DNA from: Odiellus spinosus
Lineage: Eukaryota; Arthropoda; Arachnida; Opiliones; Phalangiidae
DNA length: 64,000 bases
Direction of reading: 5' to 3'
NCBI GenBank assembly: GCA_963920705.1
Contig: OY987226.1
Coordinates: 18,323,600 to 18,387,599, forward strand
Position numbers and translations under genes: made by a program. The stretch's first letter is position 1. The number at the start of each line of letters is the position of its first letter. The notes under the pieces are model-generated. The model had not been told where the DNA came from and did no database searches. It was given only the letters and a program-made list of their open reading frames with translations. Positions 1 to 11,515 of the stretch are shown piece after piece.

Positions 1-1584
1 TTTAAAATCCATAGCGCCCATTGGTGGCATAGAAAAAAAATTAAACCTTATTGCTAAAATGAATTATGTCAAAAAAATTTCAAATCTACGCTCGTAAAAA
101 TTCTGATTTCAAATATAATATTTTATTCGTTTATTAATGAAATTTTAATTTAAACGCGTCTTGATTAATATTAAACTGCACCCTTTGGTCACGTGACGAT
201 ACTAGCTAGTATTATTAAAGTTCTTCGCGTGATTTCACAATCTCTCCTCGATTACTCCAAAAAATTAGGTAGCTAAAATCTAAAGGGAGATTAGTTTCAG
301 AAAAAGATAGAATTTTCAGTTTTTGATATAAACACTTCAAATGCAAGCAAAAAAATTATAAATTAAGGTTTTTTCAAATTTAATGGCTAAAGATCTTTGA
401 AAAGTTTCAATAAAGCCGACATAAAATTTATTATTTGATCACCTAGTATGAAAAAAAAACAAGGTAGTCGATTCTACAAAATATCTCATCTCATTATACA
501 ACGTCGGTAACTCTCAATTTGTATCGAAACTGTAGTTACTTGGTTCTTAAATTTAAATCGTAACTTGTCGAACAGCCGGAGAAAAGCCATAAACGCCAAT
601 ATTTACGAGTCAAGATTCTATTGTCAAAATTTGATTGTTGGGAAATTTTTAGCCCCGCGAAAAGTAATACAAATCTAGTAGTGCCGGAGAAGCCCCGAAT
701 ATTTTTATTCGACTGTTTATTTCGGCTCGAAATATCATTGAGAATGACGGCCATGCGTCAAAGTTAGACCCCCTCTCTCTTTACTATTCCTTTTAGACCT
801 TTAGACATAGAATGAAAAGCTCGAAAGCACCCAGAAAAAAAACCTTGTCCGATTGAAACCACAGATAGAAGAAGCAAAAAAAGTAACGTTCTTAGGTAAG
901 AGGGTATGTATGGTTGGTGTTCCGTGGCAACTATCGTTATTGCTCGTAAATTCCCGTTTCTATAATTCTCTTTCCATTGTGATGTCACTACGGAACGACT
1001 TCCATCGCCTGGGAAGAAGGGGATCCGATTTCGGATGTTTTACGACGCATTGTGTATTCGCGATTGGTCGTTATGACGACTTAGATTCCCATATCCGGTT
1101 AATATAATGCTTCTACGTGTTTGTACGCCATGCTCTATAGCCGTAAGATAATTCCTAGTTCTCCCTCTAAGTCAAACAGCTAAGATAGTATTCAAATAAT
1201 GTAGCCAGCGGTTTCTTCCGATATAAGAGACGCAACGTGGCAGTATTAATCATTGGATTCTGTAAACAAACAAGATAGCTATATGGTCATGAATTAATAA
1301 ATAGTGCCTATAAGGATAGACAGCAAGCGGATAATGTTCAAAATTGTTCAGCCCTAATTTAAACAAGCGGCCGTAATTGGTAATCCGGATTTAGGACCTA
1401 TGTTTGCTGGGTAAATTGAATATCACAATCCGAAATCGAACGTTAGCTTCGTCGAACCTATTAATTAATCCAAGCGTGGGACCACGGTATAGTTAACGCA
1501 CGTGACGACTTGTTTAACCGCAATGTTTAGTTTCGTGATTATAGCTTGAAGTTAAAGAAAACATGATTTCGAGAAGCTATGATC
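1..1584. other. Spacer with no supported gene
   Basis: AT-rich sequence with no recognisable gene. Short reading frames between about 536 and 1107 overlap one another on both strands and have no protein-like character that I can recognise. The 690-1130 part is somewhat richer in G+C and CpG than its flanks. I see no repeat arrays or element ends here. Confidence 0.5.
188..197. promoter_or_regulatory. Palindromic E-box GTCACGTGAC
   Basis: A perfect 10-bp palindrome, GTCACGTGAC. The CACGTG core is the site of bHLH-zipper proteins, and the GTCACGTGAC form is the favoured site of the MITF/TFE group. The sequence is certain. The function is not, because no gene start is visible nearby and such a site occurs by chance in long DNA. 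Confidence 0.2.
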
Positions 1585-1971
1585 TAGAGTTCGTAGTCGG
1601 ATAATGATTAACTTAGGTTATCTATTGATAACTTGGCTTTTTTCCGACGTTTTAATATTTTGATTAATTGTTTGTTAATATAAAACCACAAATTATGTAA
1701 ACGGACGCGTATCAAATGGATACGAATTATCCGGTGATAAAATTTTAAGCTAGATTAATAAAAAAATTGCGCGTTTATTCAAACGGATAATGCGAATGAA
1801 TAATTCGCATAAAGTATCAATTTCCAGAAACAAATGAGTAGGAATAAAAAGTTAGTCCTACATACATTAACTCGATTAAGAAATGGATATTTTTTGCGAA
1901 CGGATAATATCTAATTGACATTCACGATAGTCTTATTCAATTAACAAAAGTTGTACGAATTCCGAGCTCTA
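1585..1971 (+). mobile_element. Family B element, internally deleted copy
   Basis: This copy starts with a diverged TAGAGTTCGTAGTCGGATAA and ends with ATTCCGAGCTCTA, matching the inverted ends of the copy at 46631-47187 and in the same orientation. Inner blocks also match, for example the stretch around ACGAATTATCCGG and the block ending in TTCACGAT. It is about 170 bp shorter than the 46.6 kb copy because the middle is missing. No transposase reading frame is present, so it is non-autonomous. TA at both ends would suit a Tc1/mariner-type target duplication, but the superfamily is inferred only. Confidence 0.7.
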
Positions 1972-2644
1972 CACATAACTAATTAATATAAAAAAACTTT
2001 AATTTGTAATCATTTTGACGGGTATTAGTAAGTTTAATATAAAATAATCGAATAATAACCATATTTTTGAATAACCGATTTTTTTTCCGAATTGGGATTT
2101 ACTATTCGATTCGATTAGAAATTTCAGTATTCGTACATCCTCTATATCTTAGTTATTTTATAATATTTGAGCATTTCGTGGTTATAAAAAGTCAATAGGT
2201 GAAGGTCTTTGGCGCGTAGGTTTTATAGGGCAAGCGTATTTCATTTTGAACGTCTTTTTCGGGACTCTTAAATCTCGTTTATTTTCGGTTCAAACTTACC
2301 GCGCTTATGAAATATATTTGGCGTGAGAAGATCCCGTATCGTAAGATAGAATTCGCTTATATCCAGACGCTACTCACGCTAAATTCGAATTTTACAATTT
2401 ATATCATATTTATTATTATTATAGTACGATCGACTTTATCCGGGTTTGATATAATAACCAATTAAAATACAATACGTTTTTCCACGCGAACTTCAATTTA
2501 TGTGTGTGTATATATACCAGTAGGCAACCTAATATCATTCTATAGTTGTTTTCAATACAGCCAAAACTAACGCCAAGTAATACGTCATGATAATAACGTC
2601 ATTTCAGGAAAAAATAATTATGTAAATACAATAATTAGTCATAG

Positions 2645-2960
2645 CAAGAATCCATTCAGGTTCCATAAGAATATGGGAGCATAGCTTTAGCCTCTGGTAC
2701 CATCCTCCCAAACTTTGTAACAAAAGTTCGTCTGCAATTTTCGCAACATTTGTACGCTTAGATCTTTTTTCGGTCGGCTCCATTTTTATTACCCAAAATA
2801 TTATGTCAAGGTCGTTAGTGGCGTAGGTTAATAATAGATGTCAGGAGCGATTTACTTGAAAAATCGATTCGAAGCGGACGAACTTTTGCTACAAAGTTTG
2901 GGAGGATGGTTATTGAATCGCGGCCCTCCCATATTCTTATGGAACCTGAATGAATTCTTG
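2645..2960. repeat. Foldback element with ~100-bp inverted arms
   Basis: Two arms of about 95-100 bp are inverted copies of each other: 2645-2745 and 2865-2960. The left arm contains TTCAGGTTCCATAAGAATAT and ends near AAACTTTGTAACAAAAGTTC. The right arm carries the reverse complements. About 120 bp of unrelated spacer separates them. No other copy was seen in the window, so this may be a local inverted duplication or a low-copy foldback transposon. Confidence 0.75.
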
Positions 2961-3022
2961 GTCATAGGTATGTTATAAAGGCCATTTACCATTAAAATGA
3001 GAGCCCAGAACCCTTTAACAAC

Positions 3023-3156
3023 TAGAGATCGGGGTTTGGACAAGATAATCCATATATATTTGGTTAATCAGTTAATTATGAATAATAATCAGATAAATAT
3101 TCTCAATAACATTGCATTTATTATAGACTTCCCGTGGATAATTTAAAATTATGATT
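3023..3156 (+). mobile_element. Family D element, 3' truncated
   Basis: It begins TAGAGATCGGGGTTTGGACA and follows the complete copy at 30424-30597 through the shared block CATAGACTTCCCGTGGATAA (here TATAGACTTC...). It breaks off before the right terminal repeat. It is a non-coding fragment of a short inverted-repeat element. Confidence 0.75.
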
Positions 3157-3310
3157 CCAAGTATGAACGCAGCTATAGTAACGCTTCACATGGTAACAAA
3201 CTGAGATTCTTCATGAACTTGAGGAGTTTTGTCTGTTATACCTTATTTATCTTTCCATAGTCTAAAATTTTATGTAATAATAGGGGGCGCTTTTATAATT
3301 GAAGTTTTCT

Positions 3311-3592
3311 ATAATTGCGTTCATACCATGCCTTGGAATCGATTCAAACCGTTTCAAAACGTTTCGCTGGAGTCGTTTCTCGAATCGATTTGATTCGATT
3401 TCTCGAAACTACTTCCGGAACTAGTTTCTATACCGATACGGTTTCAACAAGTTAACAACCGACGGATGAAGCTACGATAAATCGATTTATCAAAGATAAT
3501 GCGTGAACACATGACGCTTCAAACGATTCCTGGCGATTTAAATATCGGTTTGATTTTACCTTTTCAACTCTATTAAGAAACACTCGCATAAG
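3311..3592 (+). mobile_element. Family C element, single-arm copy
   Basis: The sequence starts with ATTGCGTTCATACCATGCCT and runs through GATTCAAACCGTTTCAAAACG, TCGAATCGATTTGATTCGAT and a TCGGTTTGATTTTACC block to AAGAAACACTCGC. The same order of blocks occurs in the left arm of the palindrome at 39745-40250, and inverted at 50792-51052. It encodes nothing. The repeated TCGAT/TTTCAAA motifs are part of the family consensus. Confidence 0.75.
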
Positions 3593-4311
3593 AACGAACC
3601 TGTAGCCATGTCTGAGGGAGATCTCTTTAATAAGAGTCCTTATTGCGTGCTTTATTCTAAAATTTAAAAGTTATGAGCAAATATTAATTTCACCTAAAGT
3701 CTAACATTATATTATTAACCCTGACCTATAACCTCTCTATTTACCATAATATACATTTTTTTGCTCCTCTCCTGTTCAACCCAAATAGTATTTTTTTGCT
3801 CCCACTATTGTGTGGCGCGATGGCATCTATGACAAGCTAGTGTCACCCTAGAGTGTCTGAGAGGAATATTACGGTCATTGGGGTGCACCAATTTTCTTTT
3901 GACCGCGTGGCAGCTAGTCAGGAAACCGCGATACTTCGCCAGCGCCACTTCCAGAGGGAACAATCGACAATGATGCAGATGGGTCAGTCGTAACTCTCTC
4001 TGTCCCCTATAGCTGTCCTCTCGAAGTCGCGTTGCCAATGTCCATTAGAAGTGCGCGCCATTTCGCCGCCATTCAGAACCGGCTCCTTATTCGTAATAAG
4101 GTCTAAATAGCTTCCTAAAATGGGGCTCCGTTCCCGCCATGCCTAGTTCCTATATATTTTACGCCAAACTATTTTCCCTAATAGTTAAAAGTACTTCATG
4201 CTGGGAAGTTTTTTTTCTTCCCTTCTTCATTGCGTCATTCGAGTCTACCCTAGATGAAACTTAAATAGAGGCTGAACTTGAAAAACCAATATTATTTTTA
4301 ATCTCTTTATT
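3593..4311. other. Spacer; G+C-richer block at about 3800-4150
   Basis: No gene is supported. The 3800-4150 part has more G+C and CpG than the flanks and includes a 77-codon minus-strand frame whose translation matches nothing I know. It could be a diverged repeat or a regulatory block. Confidence 0.35.
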
Positions 4312-4475
4312 AAATTTTCTTAAAATTCTGGTTGAATTTTTTGAAATTTTCTTAAAATTCTGGTTGAATTTCCTTAAATTTCTTTAAAATTCTGATTGAA
4401 TTTTCTTAAATTTCCTTAGAATTCTGGTTGAATTATTTATGCATTTCTTAAATTTAATTATAATTCTGGTTGAAG
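4312..4475. repeat. Degenerate ~32-bp tandem repeat
   Basis: About five imperfect units built on TTAAAATTCTGGTTGAATTT followed by a variable TTTC/TTAAATTTC part, with spacing of roughly 32-34 bp, rising to about 40 bp in the last complete unit. The array is old and diverged. It gives rise to a low-complexity minus-strand reading frame that should not be read as a gene. Confidence 0.7.
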
Positions 4476-5694
4476 TGTCTAAAATTAATTTATTTCTTAC
4501 ATTTCGAAAATGAATCAATTTCTTGAGTATGCCTAAATATCTGTTGAATTCTCTAAAATGAATTAAGATTAAACTTAATATAGACAGAGAAACGTCAAAA
4601 GTGATTAACATAAGCGTCGTCTTGTGGCTAAATTGCGTAATAACTAACCAAAGCTCACCAGTGAATGTCTGCCACGAATTAAATAATACTTGATTAATTT
4701 CTTTTTCACTCTCCCTTTTAATGGGAACTATTTTTTTTCGGATGAAAAAGGTTTTTGGCGTTAATATTATCGGCGGGGTCATCTTCGAATGTTGGGGTCC
4801 CTTTTTGCCCCTTTTATTTACGACTAGAGGGGTTCGGCGGCCGGGGTACCAATAAGACTGGGAGACCCTTCGTGTCTCCCTAAAAGCCCCTTCCTCCTCC
4901 TCGACAAATCAAAATATTGAAGCCTTATTTTACGATTAAGGGATATGGTGTACGTAAGAACAAAATTGTTGGGATTTTACTTGACTGAGGAAAACATATT
5001 GAAACAAAAGTTTCGCGCTTTCGGACGCAGATGGCGTTACGATCTCTATCGAGCGATTGAAATCTAGACCACGAGCTTCTCCGTATTCTTCAATTATTTT
5101 CTGAAGTCAGTTTTCTTTTTCTGAAATTTATGTAGAAGGTTACTTATTCTATCAGAGATCGGTTGAATCAGAGAACTTACGTGTAATTGAAGCTATACCA
5201 TCTAAGGCTCTTTAATTAGTCAGTTAGATCTCTTTCAAATTTAACTTTCAAATACGCATTTCTAGTAGAATAGAGGCTTTGAAAAATTAAACGATAGATA
5301 TAATATTTTTCAAATTGCTTAAGATTTATCAATATTTCTGACTGACTATTCTACGAGTTAATAGATGTATATTTTAATTACGCATTTATGTCGAAATTAA
5401 CCAAAATTATCTCAAAAATTTTGCCAAACCTCCAAATTATAGTACAATATATATATTTTCAAATATTTGACAATATATTTTCAACAATATTTTTATCTAC
5501 ATATTCGTAACAATATTTTTAATTATAAATTGAGATATGTAATGGAATATATTTTTAATCTAAAATCTGTACTAATCTGGACCGTAATTTGATTTATATA
5601 CAACTACGTTCAGTACGTTATTCTCTACTATATTTTGAACTATATTTTTTAGCTATATTCTTACTATTCTGGACTAGCTATTTTTTGACATATA
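4476..5694. other. AT-rich spacer, no supported gene
   Basis: No convincing gene. The 4580-4782 part is open on the minus strand, but the frame continues into the tandem repeat next to it. A 7-bp-stem hairpin (GGGAGAC...GTCTCCC) lies at about 4860-4880. From about 5440 to 5690 there are loose repeats of CAATATWTTT type that grade into the 26-bp array. Confidence 0.4.
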
Positions 5695-6765
5695 TTATGG
5701 AATATTCTGGGTTATATTTTGATATTTATATTCTGGGCTGTATTTTGAGACAAATATTCTGGGCTATATTTGGAGATAGATATTCTGGGCTATATTTTGA
5801 GATAAATATTATGGGCTGTATTTTGAGATAAATATTCTGGGCTATATTTTGAGATAAATATTCTGGGCTATATTTTGAGATAAATATTCTGGGCTATATT
5901 TTGAGATAAATATTCTGGGCTATATTTTGAGATAAATATTCTGGGCTATATTTTGAGATAAATATTCTGGGCTATATTTTGAGATAAATATTCTGGGCTA
6001 TATTTTGAGATAAATATTCTGGGCTATATTTTGAGATAAATATTCTGGGCTATATTTTGAGATAAATATTCTGGGCTATATTTTGAGAAAATATTCTGGG
6101 CTATATTTTGAGATAAATATTCTGGGCTATATTTTGAGATAAATATTCTGGGCTATATTTTGAGATAAATATTCTGGGCTATATTTTGAGATAAATATTC
6201 TGGGCTATATTTTGAGATAAATATTCTGGGCTATATTTTGAGATAAATATTCTGGGCTATATTTTGAGATAAATATTCTGGGCTATATTTTGAGATAAAT
6301 ATTCTGGGCTATATTTTGAGATAAATATTCTGGGATGTATTTTGAGATAAATATTCTGGGCTATATTTTGAGATAAATATTCTGGGCTATATTTTGAGAT
6401 AAATATTCTGGGCTATATTTTGAGATAAATATTCTGGGCTATATTTTGAGATAAATATTCTGGGCTATATTTTGAGATAAATATTCTGGGCTACATTTTG
6501 AGATAAATATTCTGGGCTACATTTTGAGATAAATATTCTGGGCTACATTTTGAGATAAATATTCTGGGCTACATTTTGAGATAAACATTCTGGGCTACAT
6601 TTTGAGATAAATATTCTGGGCTACATTTTGAGATAAATATTCTGGGCTACATTTTGAGATAAATATTCTGGGCTACATTTTGAGATAAATATTCTGGGCT
6701 ACATTTTGAGATAAATATTCTGTGCTACATTTTGATCTCTATGTGCTGAGCTGTATTTTGAGATA
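5695..6765. repeat. 26-bp minisatellite, about 40 units
   Basis: Tandem units of 26 bp, consensus ATTCTGGGCTATATTTTGAG followed by ATAAAT. The edge copies on the left (5695-5800) and right (6720-6765) are diverged, while the inside is nearly uniform. Units to about 6485 carry CTATATTTTG and units from about 6490 to 6730 carry CTACATTTTG, so the variants sit in blocks. One unit near 6085 has a 1-2 bp deletion, and one near 6335 reads GGGATGTATTTTG. The unit is not a multiple of three, so no coding role is likely. Confidence 0.97.
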
Positions 6766-7621
6766 TATATCCTGCACTTTTCTAGATATCTACAATTGAT
6801 AAAATTTTTAAGTTTTAAAAATCTAATTAAATACGTGCGTAACTAATATAAAATATATGAAATTTTGGGTGTGAAATCGTATTTGAGATGAAAAGTGTAC
6901 ACTTGTGTCACACATGGCGCGTTATAGAACTTGGGGAAATGTTTAAGGGAAGAGAAGTCGCTCTTTCTAGAGAGTGGGAAAAATACTCGAGTTATAGAAT
7001 TTATAGTTTTTGACCAGCAGCTATATAACTTGGTCTATTATAGGGATGGCAGTCAGCGCGGCTCGACAAAAATTACCAGCCAGGGCTATAATTTTTAGAA
7101 ACGTCGTTTTTAGTTTGTCGCTCGGCGTCACGGAGAATTCGACGGCCCGCTAGAAATGGAATAAAGCATTTTTATGGCCCCTTTATTATTATATATATAG
7201 CTCGCAGTATGCCGCTTCCGCGCCCGAAAAGATCAAAAAACCGTTTTTATCGCCTCGATACGTCGTTATAGCGACGAAGAAGCTTGTTCTTTACAAAATA
7301 CACTTCTCTCTATACCAAATAATATAACGAAAGATATTGGCCTTAACGTTCTACGCTTTCATTTCGTATATTACCTACATCTATCAGAACCAGAAACAAA
7401 ATTAGGAATAGAAATTTACTTTTAAAATATATTTTTAACATTCTCGAGTTGGAGAAATTTTAAATCGAAATTCTTCTTTTAAAGGATGCTATTGATTCTT
7501 ATAACAAGTTGTTTATAACTTTAATAATTAGCCGCGAATTAATACGAAGACTTAATTGGCGAGTTTTGATATTGTTTTTAATTAAGCATGTTTTAACAGT
7601 TTAATAAATACATTTTTTTGA
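6766..7621. other. Spacer; short hairpin at about 7260
   Basis: No gene recognised. The 7040-7290 part is richer in G+C and contains a small CGTCG-TTATAG-CGACG hairpin. The rest is AT-rich and unstructured to the eye. Confidence 0.4.
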
Positions 7622-7745
7622 CCCCAAAAAATTTACAATTTGACCTTTCAAAAATTGTTTAAAACCGTGATAGCCGCCGTGTTCACACTAGAAACTTTGA
7701 AACCGTTTTTCAGCGTTTTGAAAAGGTCAAATTGTAAGGTCAATA
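7622..7745. mobile_element. Rearranged family C fragment forming a hairpin
   Basis: The right half reads GTGTTCACACTAGAAACTTT then GAAACCGTTTTTCAGCGTTTTG and AAGGTCAAATTGTAA. It matches the family C variant nested at 62503-62688. The left half (about 7632-7665) is the inverse of the inner part (TTACAATTTGACCTTTCAAA), giving a hairpin with about 22-bp arms. It looks like a deleted and partly inverted copy. Confidence 0.6.
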
Positions 7746-9921
7746 ATATAATTATCATATTCAATGGTCAATTTTATTGTACAAAATTGTTAAAACTGGT
7801 TTCAAATTCAGTAGGATGAATTATTATAATCGATTCCTTTATATTTAATATAAGACGAAATCGCTATAGTAATTTCACAAAGCAAATATCAATTTAGAAA
7901 AGAACATTTTTAATTTATACTACGAAAGTATTACTTAACAAGAATCCACTGGGACGAATTGAAATATTGCAAAGAAAGGAAATATAATATCTTAGCCGCG
8001 AAAATCTTTACTGATGCGTGGTTAATATATAATCGCAAACAACGTCACACTTTCTTTCTTTGGTTACTTATGATGATACTGAAATTCTAAGAAAGTCTAA
8101 GAACGAAATCAAATGGCGAAAAGTCATCAAATTTTGGAGGGGAGAGAGTGAGAGAGAGAAGCGAAAAAAATATAAAAAATAAAAAGAAAAACGAGTAAAA
8201 AGTGGCTATAAAAAAATCCTTGTTTCTTTGCAATGGAAAAAGATCCAATATTTCTTTTCCTATTCTTATTGGGTGGCTAAGCCTAACCACCCTTCCATAT
8301 TCCTATTACCCCTTATATACTACACCGCAGTCGCAACCTAGGAATGACTATTTTTTTCCATTGGAAAACCGGTTTCCTAATGGAATATTAGGTTTCTTCT
8401 AAGGTTGCAACTGCAGTATGTACGGTTACGTTAGATATATAAATATAATGTCGTTTTAGGCGCGTAAAGACTCTCGGGCCATTTCAACCGAACATTCATT
8501 TCGGGTTCGGAATTTTTGCCTGACTTTGCAACAATAACCTCGCCGAGTTTCGTTTTAGTGTTTTTGGGCGCGCTTTTTTATTGCCATTACCGCGCTTTCC
8601 CTCCGCGCTTTTCAATACTCTCCAACACGCGTTCTTCGTCCGCGAATCAACCCTTAGCCTTGGCTACAATCCAGTTGAAAACGTCGCTGTAAAGCGACAT
8701 TGTATTTCGCTATAAAACTCCGGGATATGTTGAGCTATAGGCCTTTGGTTCTAGTTTTCCCATGGTTTTACTCTTTTATACTCTTTGGCGCGCGCGCTTT
8801 CCTTTCTTCATCGGGAGTTATACGGGAAAGTTAACCTTCAGGAAGCCCAGTGGTAATGTTGGTCACGTTGGTAAGGCTCGTACGAACGCACGGTGTCACT
8901 ATACCAGAAACACGCTAGCGACTGTACTTCTCTTCTGTAATAGTTCGCGGACTTGGAAAAGGTATTGGTGGAGTGATATACAATGTTAAACTTCGTAGCG
9001 AATGAAAGTAGTTTTGTAAATTGGTCATGGTCCTTGGATAAAGAGTCTTGAAGCAATAACTAGCACCGTGCGAGTTCGAATTCATTAATTTGGTTCTTTT
9101 TGAAATGTTACCCCTAATAAAAGTTGCCAAAGAGAAGTTAGGAGAAGGAGGGATGTGGGCAGGTTCGTTGAGAGGATGGGCCAATAAAATCCAAGGCCTA
9201 ACTATAACGCTTTCTCTCAAAATCTTTGTTTTCTTTCGGTCGGGACCCCAACTTTTGGATGGCCCTTTCATTTCTCCCGGATATATTCATGGAATTAAAC
9301 TTAATTGAATAATGTTAGGGCAACGAGAGATAAAGGGGTAAGAGAATGATTTGGGATTTAACCCTTTTGAAACTTATCCTCTATTCTGGGTTTTTCTCAT
9401 GGATGATTTTAAAGGGAGAATGAAATGACTTTAAACCAATTTCTAAAATTAGGGAATTGTACTGTCGTAGATCATACGTCTTCGTGCATTATACCACCAA
9501 TCAGCGAGGGTCTGAAACGGAGCACATAGCTTCATTTTAAGATTATATATTGATGGATCAATTCGCTACGGAACAAAAATTATTAAATAGTATAGATAAA
9601 AGAGAATGAGCACGGCTTATTAGAGCCGCTAACTGGTCGAAACGTTTTGTTTGCGTGGTTTTAATTTCTAGGCTAAGCAGCTGCTTATATAGCCATGAAC
9701 GCTCGAATTGGCAGGGACCCTCTAAACAATGCGCTAAGCCCACAGGCCAGCCCTCAGTCGAGAAATATATTTCTGCATGGTCGCTCGCCACTGTAGCTAA
9801 GCTTACTTTCGGAGATTATTTTTTCTAAAAACATTAACATAATATTTATTTTGTAAAATTATTTATAAATGAATCCAATGTTATAATGATTTTAATTTTT
9901 TATTATAGGCTTTATTCCCTC
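7746..9921. other. Spacer with G+C-richer segment 8460-9300
   Basis: No gene is supported. 8087-8400 is purine/pyrimidine skewed. Near 8325-8418 an imperfect hairpin pairs CGCAGTCGCAACCTA with AAGGTTGCAACTGCAGT. 8460-8790 is richer in CpG and carries a GTCGCTGTAAAGCGAC hairpin followed by a TATAAAA-like motif near 8711, so a promoter is possible but unproven. 8840-9300 has several overlapping short frames on both strands with no recognisable product. At 9413 there is a lone TTAAAGGGAGAATGAAAT motif resembling a family A terminus without a visible partner. Confidence 0.35.
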
Positions 9922-10351
9922 TTTAAATGGAGAATGCAACCTGATTTTTTATCGATTTATTATCGTTTAAATAGGCCTAGTTAACAGTAAAAAAAATTAC
10001 AGATATTCAACTAGAAATTTAAAACTTACCCGGAAAAATAGGCTTAGCGCTGGATTCATGGAGATCCTGAATTTCTTCGCGTTGAAGGGTCAGCGTCCAA
10101 TCGAATGTTATTGGAAGTCTCATGGAGATCTCACCTTAATGACGGGGCTTTTCTCATTGATCGCTGACCCCTCAATGCGAAGAAATTCAGGATCTCTATG
10201 AATCCAGCTAAGCCCATTTTCCGGGTAAGTTTTAAATTTATTTCTAGTTTAATATTTGTTTTTAATTTTTTTTTAGTGTTGGATTAGCCATAGTTAAACT
10301 ATAAGGAATCGATAAAAAATCACTTGTTGTTAGGTTGCATTCTCCCTTTAA
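9922..10351. mobile_element. Family A foldback element, full length
   Basis: The left end reads TTTAAATGGAGAATGCAACC and the right end AGGTTGCATTCTCCCTTTAA. The two halves are inverted copies over most of their length: each contains TAGGCTTAGC, GGATTCATGGAGATCCTGAA and TTCTTCGC blocks. TTAA lies at both borders, as in piggyBac-type target duplications. There is no reading frame, so it is a non-autonomous foldback. The inner motif CCGGGTAAGTTTTAAA in each arm (one per strand) matches a 5' splice donor consensus. Confidence 0.9.
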
Positions 10352-11042
10352 GTTTTACGTCCACGGAATGACTGGGTGAAAATATAATACGAATTAAAAA
10401 CGTAAACTTGAGCCTTTCTCCCAATTCTTACTCTATTATTGGATACTCCATAACCCCTTCTTTTTCTGATGGTGCGTGTTCCTATATTAATTCCTTTTAT
10501 CCACAATGGTTTGCATGAACTACTTTTATCCTTATGAAACTTAACATTACGTATTATTCCACGATATGTTTGTATATTGTTCGAGGAATCTTCTCAATAT
10601 AAAGTATAGAATAGTATGATGGGAGATTTCTTATTAAATTACACTTTGTCGCTCTCCGCAGTGGATGCGACCTTTTTTTAGAGGAACCACTCCTTCTCCC
10701 CCTTTGGTTGGAATGCGATAGCGACCACCGCGCCGCCCCCGCGAAATTAGGAGTATCAAGACCTTCTCGTATATTTCGTATATAGTTTCCCCCTATCTCG
10801 GTTACCAAAAATCCATTTGAATTTTAGCCTAGACTCGGAATATAAAGGCTCATTTTGAAGGGGTTCCCGAGAGTTCCAATTTAAGGGGGAAATCTTTAGT
10901 GCTTTCGAATTATAGGCAAACAATTTTCCCCGTTCGGGATTAAACTTATAGTACAAAGCAACCAGTCCTATTGAAAATGAGACTAACAACTGGTTAAGTA
11001 ATTTAAGATATCTTTAATATTAAATTAATTTAATTAATTTTT
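10352..11042. other. Spacer, no supported gene
   Basis: AT-rich with a G+C-richer patch at 10640-10760. Overlapping minus-strand frames at 10554-10989 give no recognisable protein. Confidence 0.4.
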
Positions 11043-11359
11043 TTTAAGAGATCGCAAAGTCTTCATGGTTTTAAAACCTCAAAAACTTATTTTGGGCCTG
11101 GAATTGATGGCCCAAATATTTTTGTAAAAAATAGTTTGGGTGTTAAAATGTTTTATTGTGCCCTGTTTTCAGCCAAGATTCTTTTGGCCAAAAATGTAAC
11201 TTTTTGACTCATCTTAGTTTTATGACGAAAAAGTTTGGCCAAAAAAGTCTCGATTGAAATGTGCCTTTATCTGGGTTTGAAATTAGCGTGTAAGCTCGAT
11301 AAATCCCCAAAAAATATTAGTTTTTGAGGTTTTTAAACCATGAAATATCGTTCTCTTAA
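11043..11359. mobile_element. TTAA-flanked foldback element, second type
   Basis: The ends are TTAAGAGATCGCAAAG... and ...ATCGTTCTCTTAA. The inverted arms are about 43 bp and include CATGGTTTTAAAACCTCAAA on the left and its diverged reverse complement (AGTTTTTGAGGTTTTTAAAC) on the right. TTAA borders both sides, and the right TTAA is also the left border of the family A fragment that follows. The interior has a run of TTTTGGCC/TTTGGGCC-like motifs and no reading frame. Confidence 0.75.
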
Positions 11360-11515
11360 AGGGAGGATGCAACCTAACAACAAGTGATTTTTTTTATCGA
11401 TTGCTCATATTTTAAATAGGCATAATCCACCAGTGAAAACATTTACGAACAGATATTAATCTAGTAATAAATATAAAACTTACCTGGAAAATAGGCTTAG
11501 TGGGATTCATGGAAG
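11356..11515 (+). mobile_element. Family A element, left half only
   Basis: It starts TTAAAGGGAGGATGCAACCT, then AACAACAAGTG and TTATCGATTG, and follows the family to ATAGGCTTAGTGGGATTCAT. Homology stops there, at about the point where the second arm should begin. It abuts the preceding TTAA foldback directly. Confidence 0.85.

Noticed and set aside
4384-4782. 132-codon minus-strand frame
   Set aside because: The second half is the translation of a degenerate tandem repeat (isoleucine, lysine and asparagine rich). The first half has some protein-like character but no recognisable motif.
5695-6765. CRISPR-like array of regular repeats
   Set aside because: Units are head to tail without unique spacers, and the other arrays are the same. 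They are minisatellites, and the window is eukaryotic.
9413-9430. Lone family A-like terminus
   Set aside because: No matching inner sequence and no partner end within element length, so it is not called as an element.
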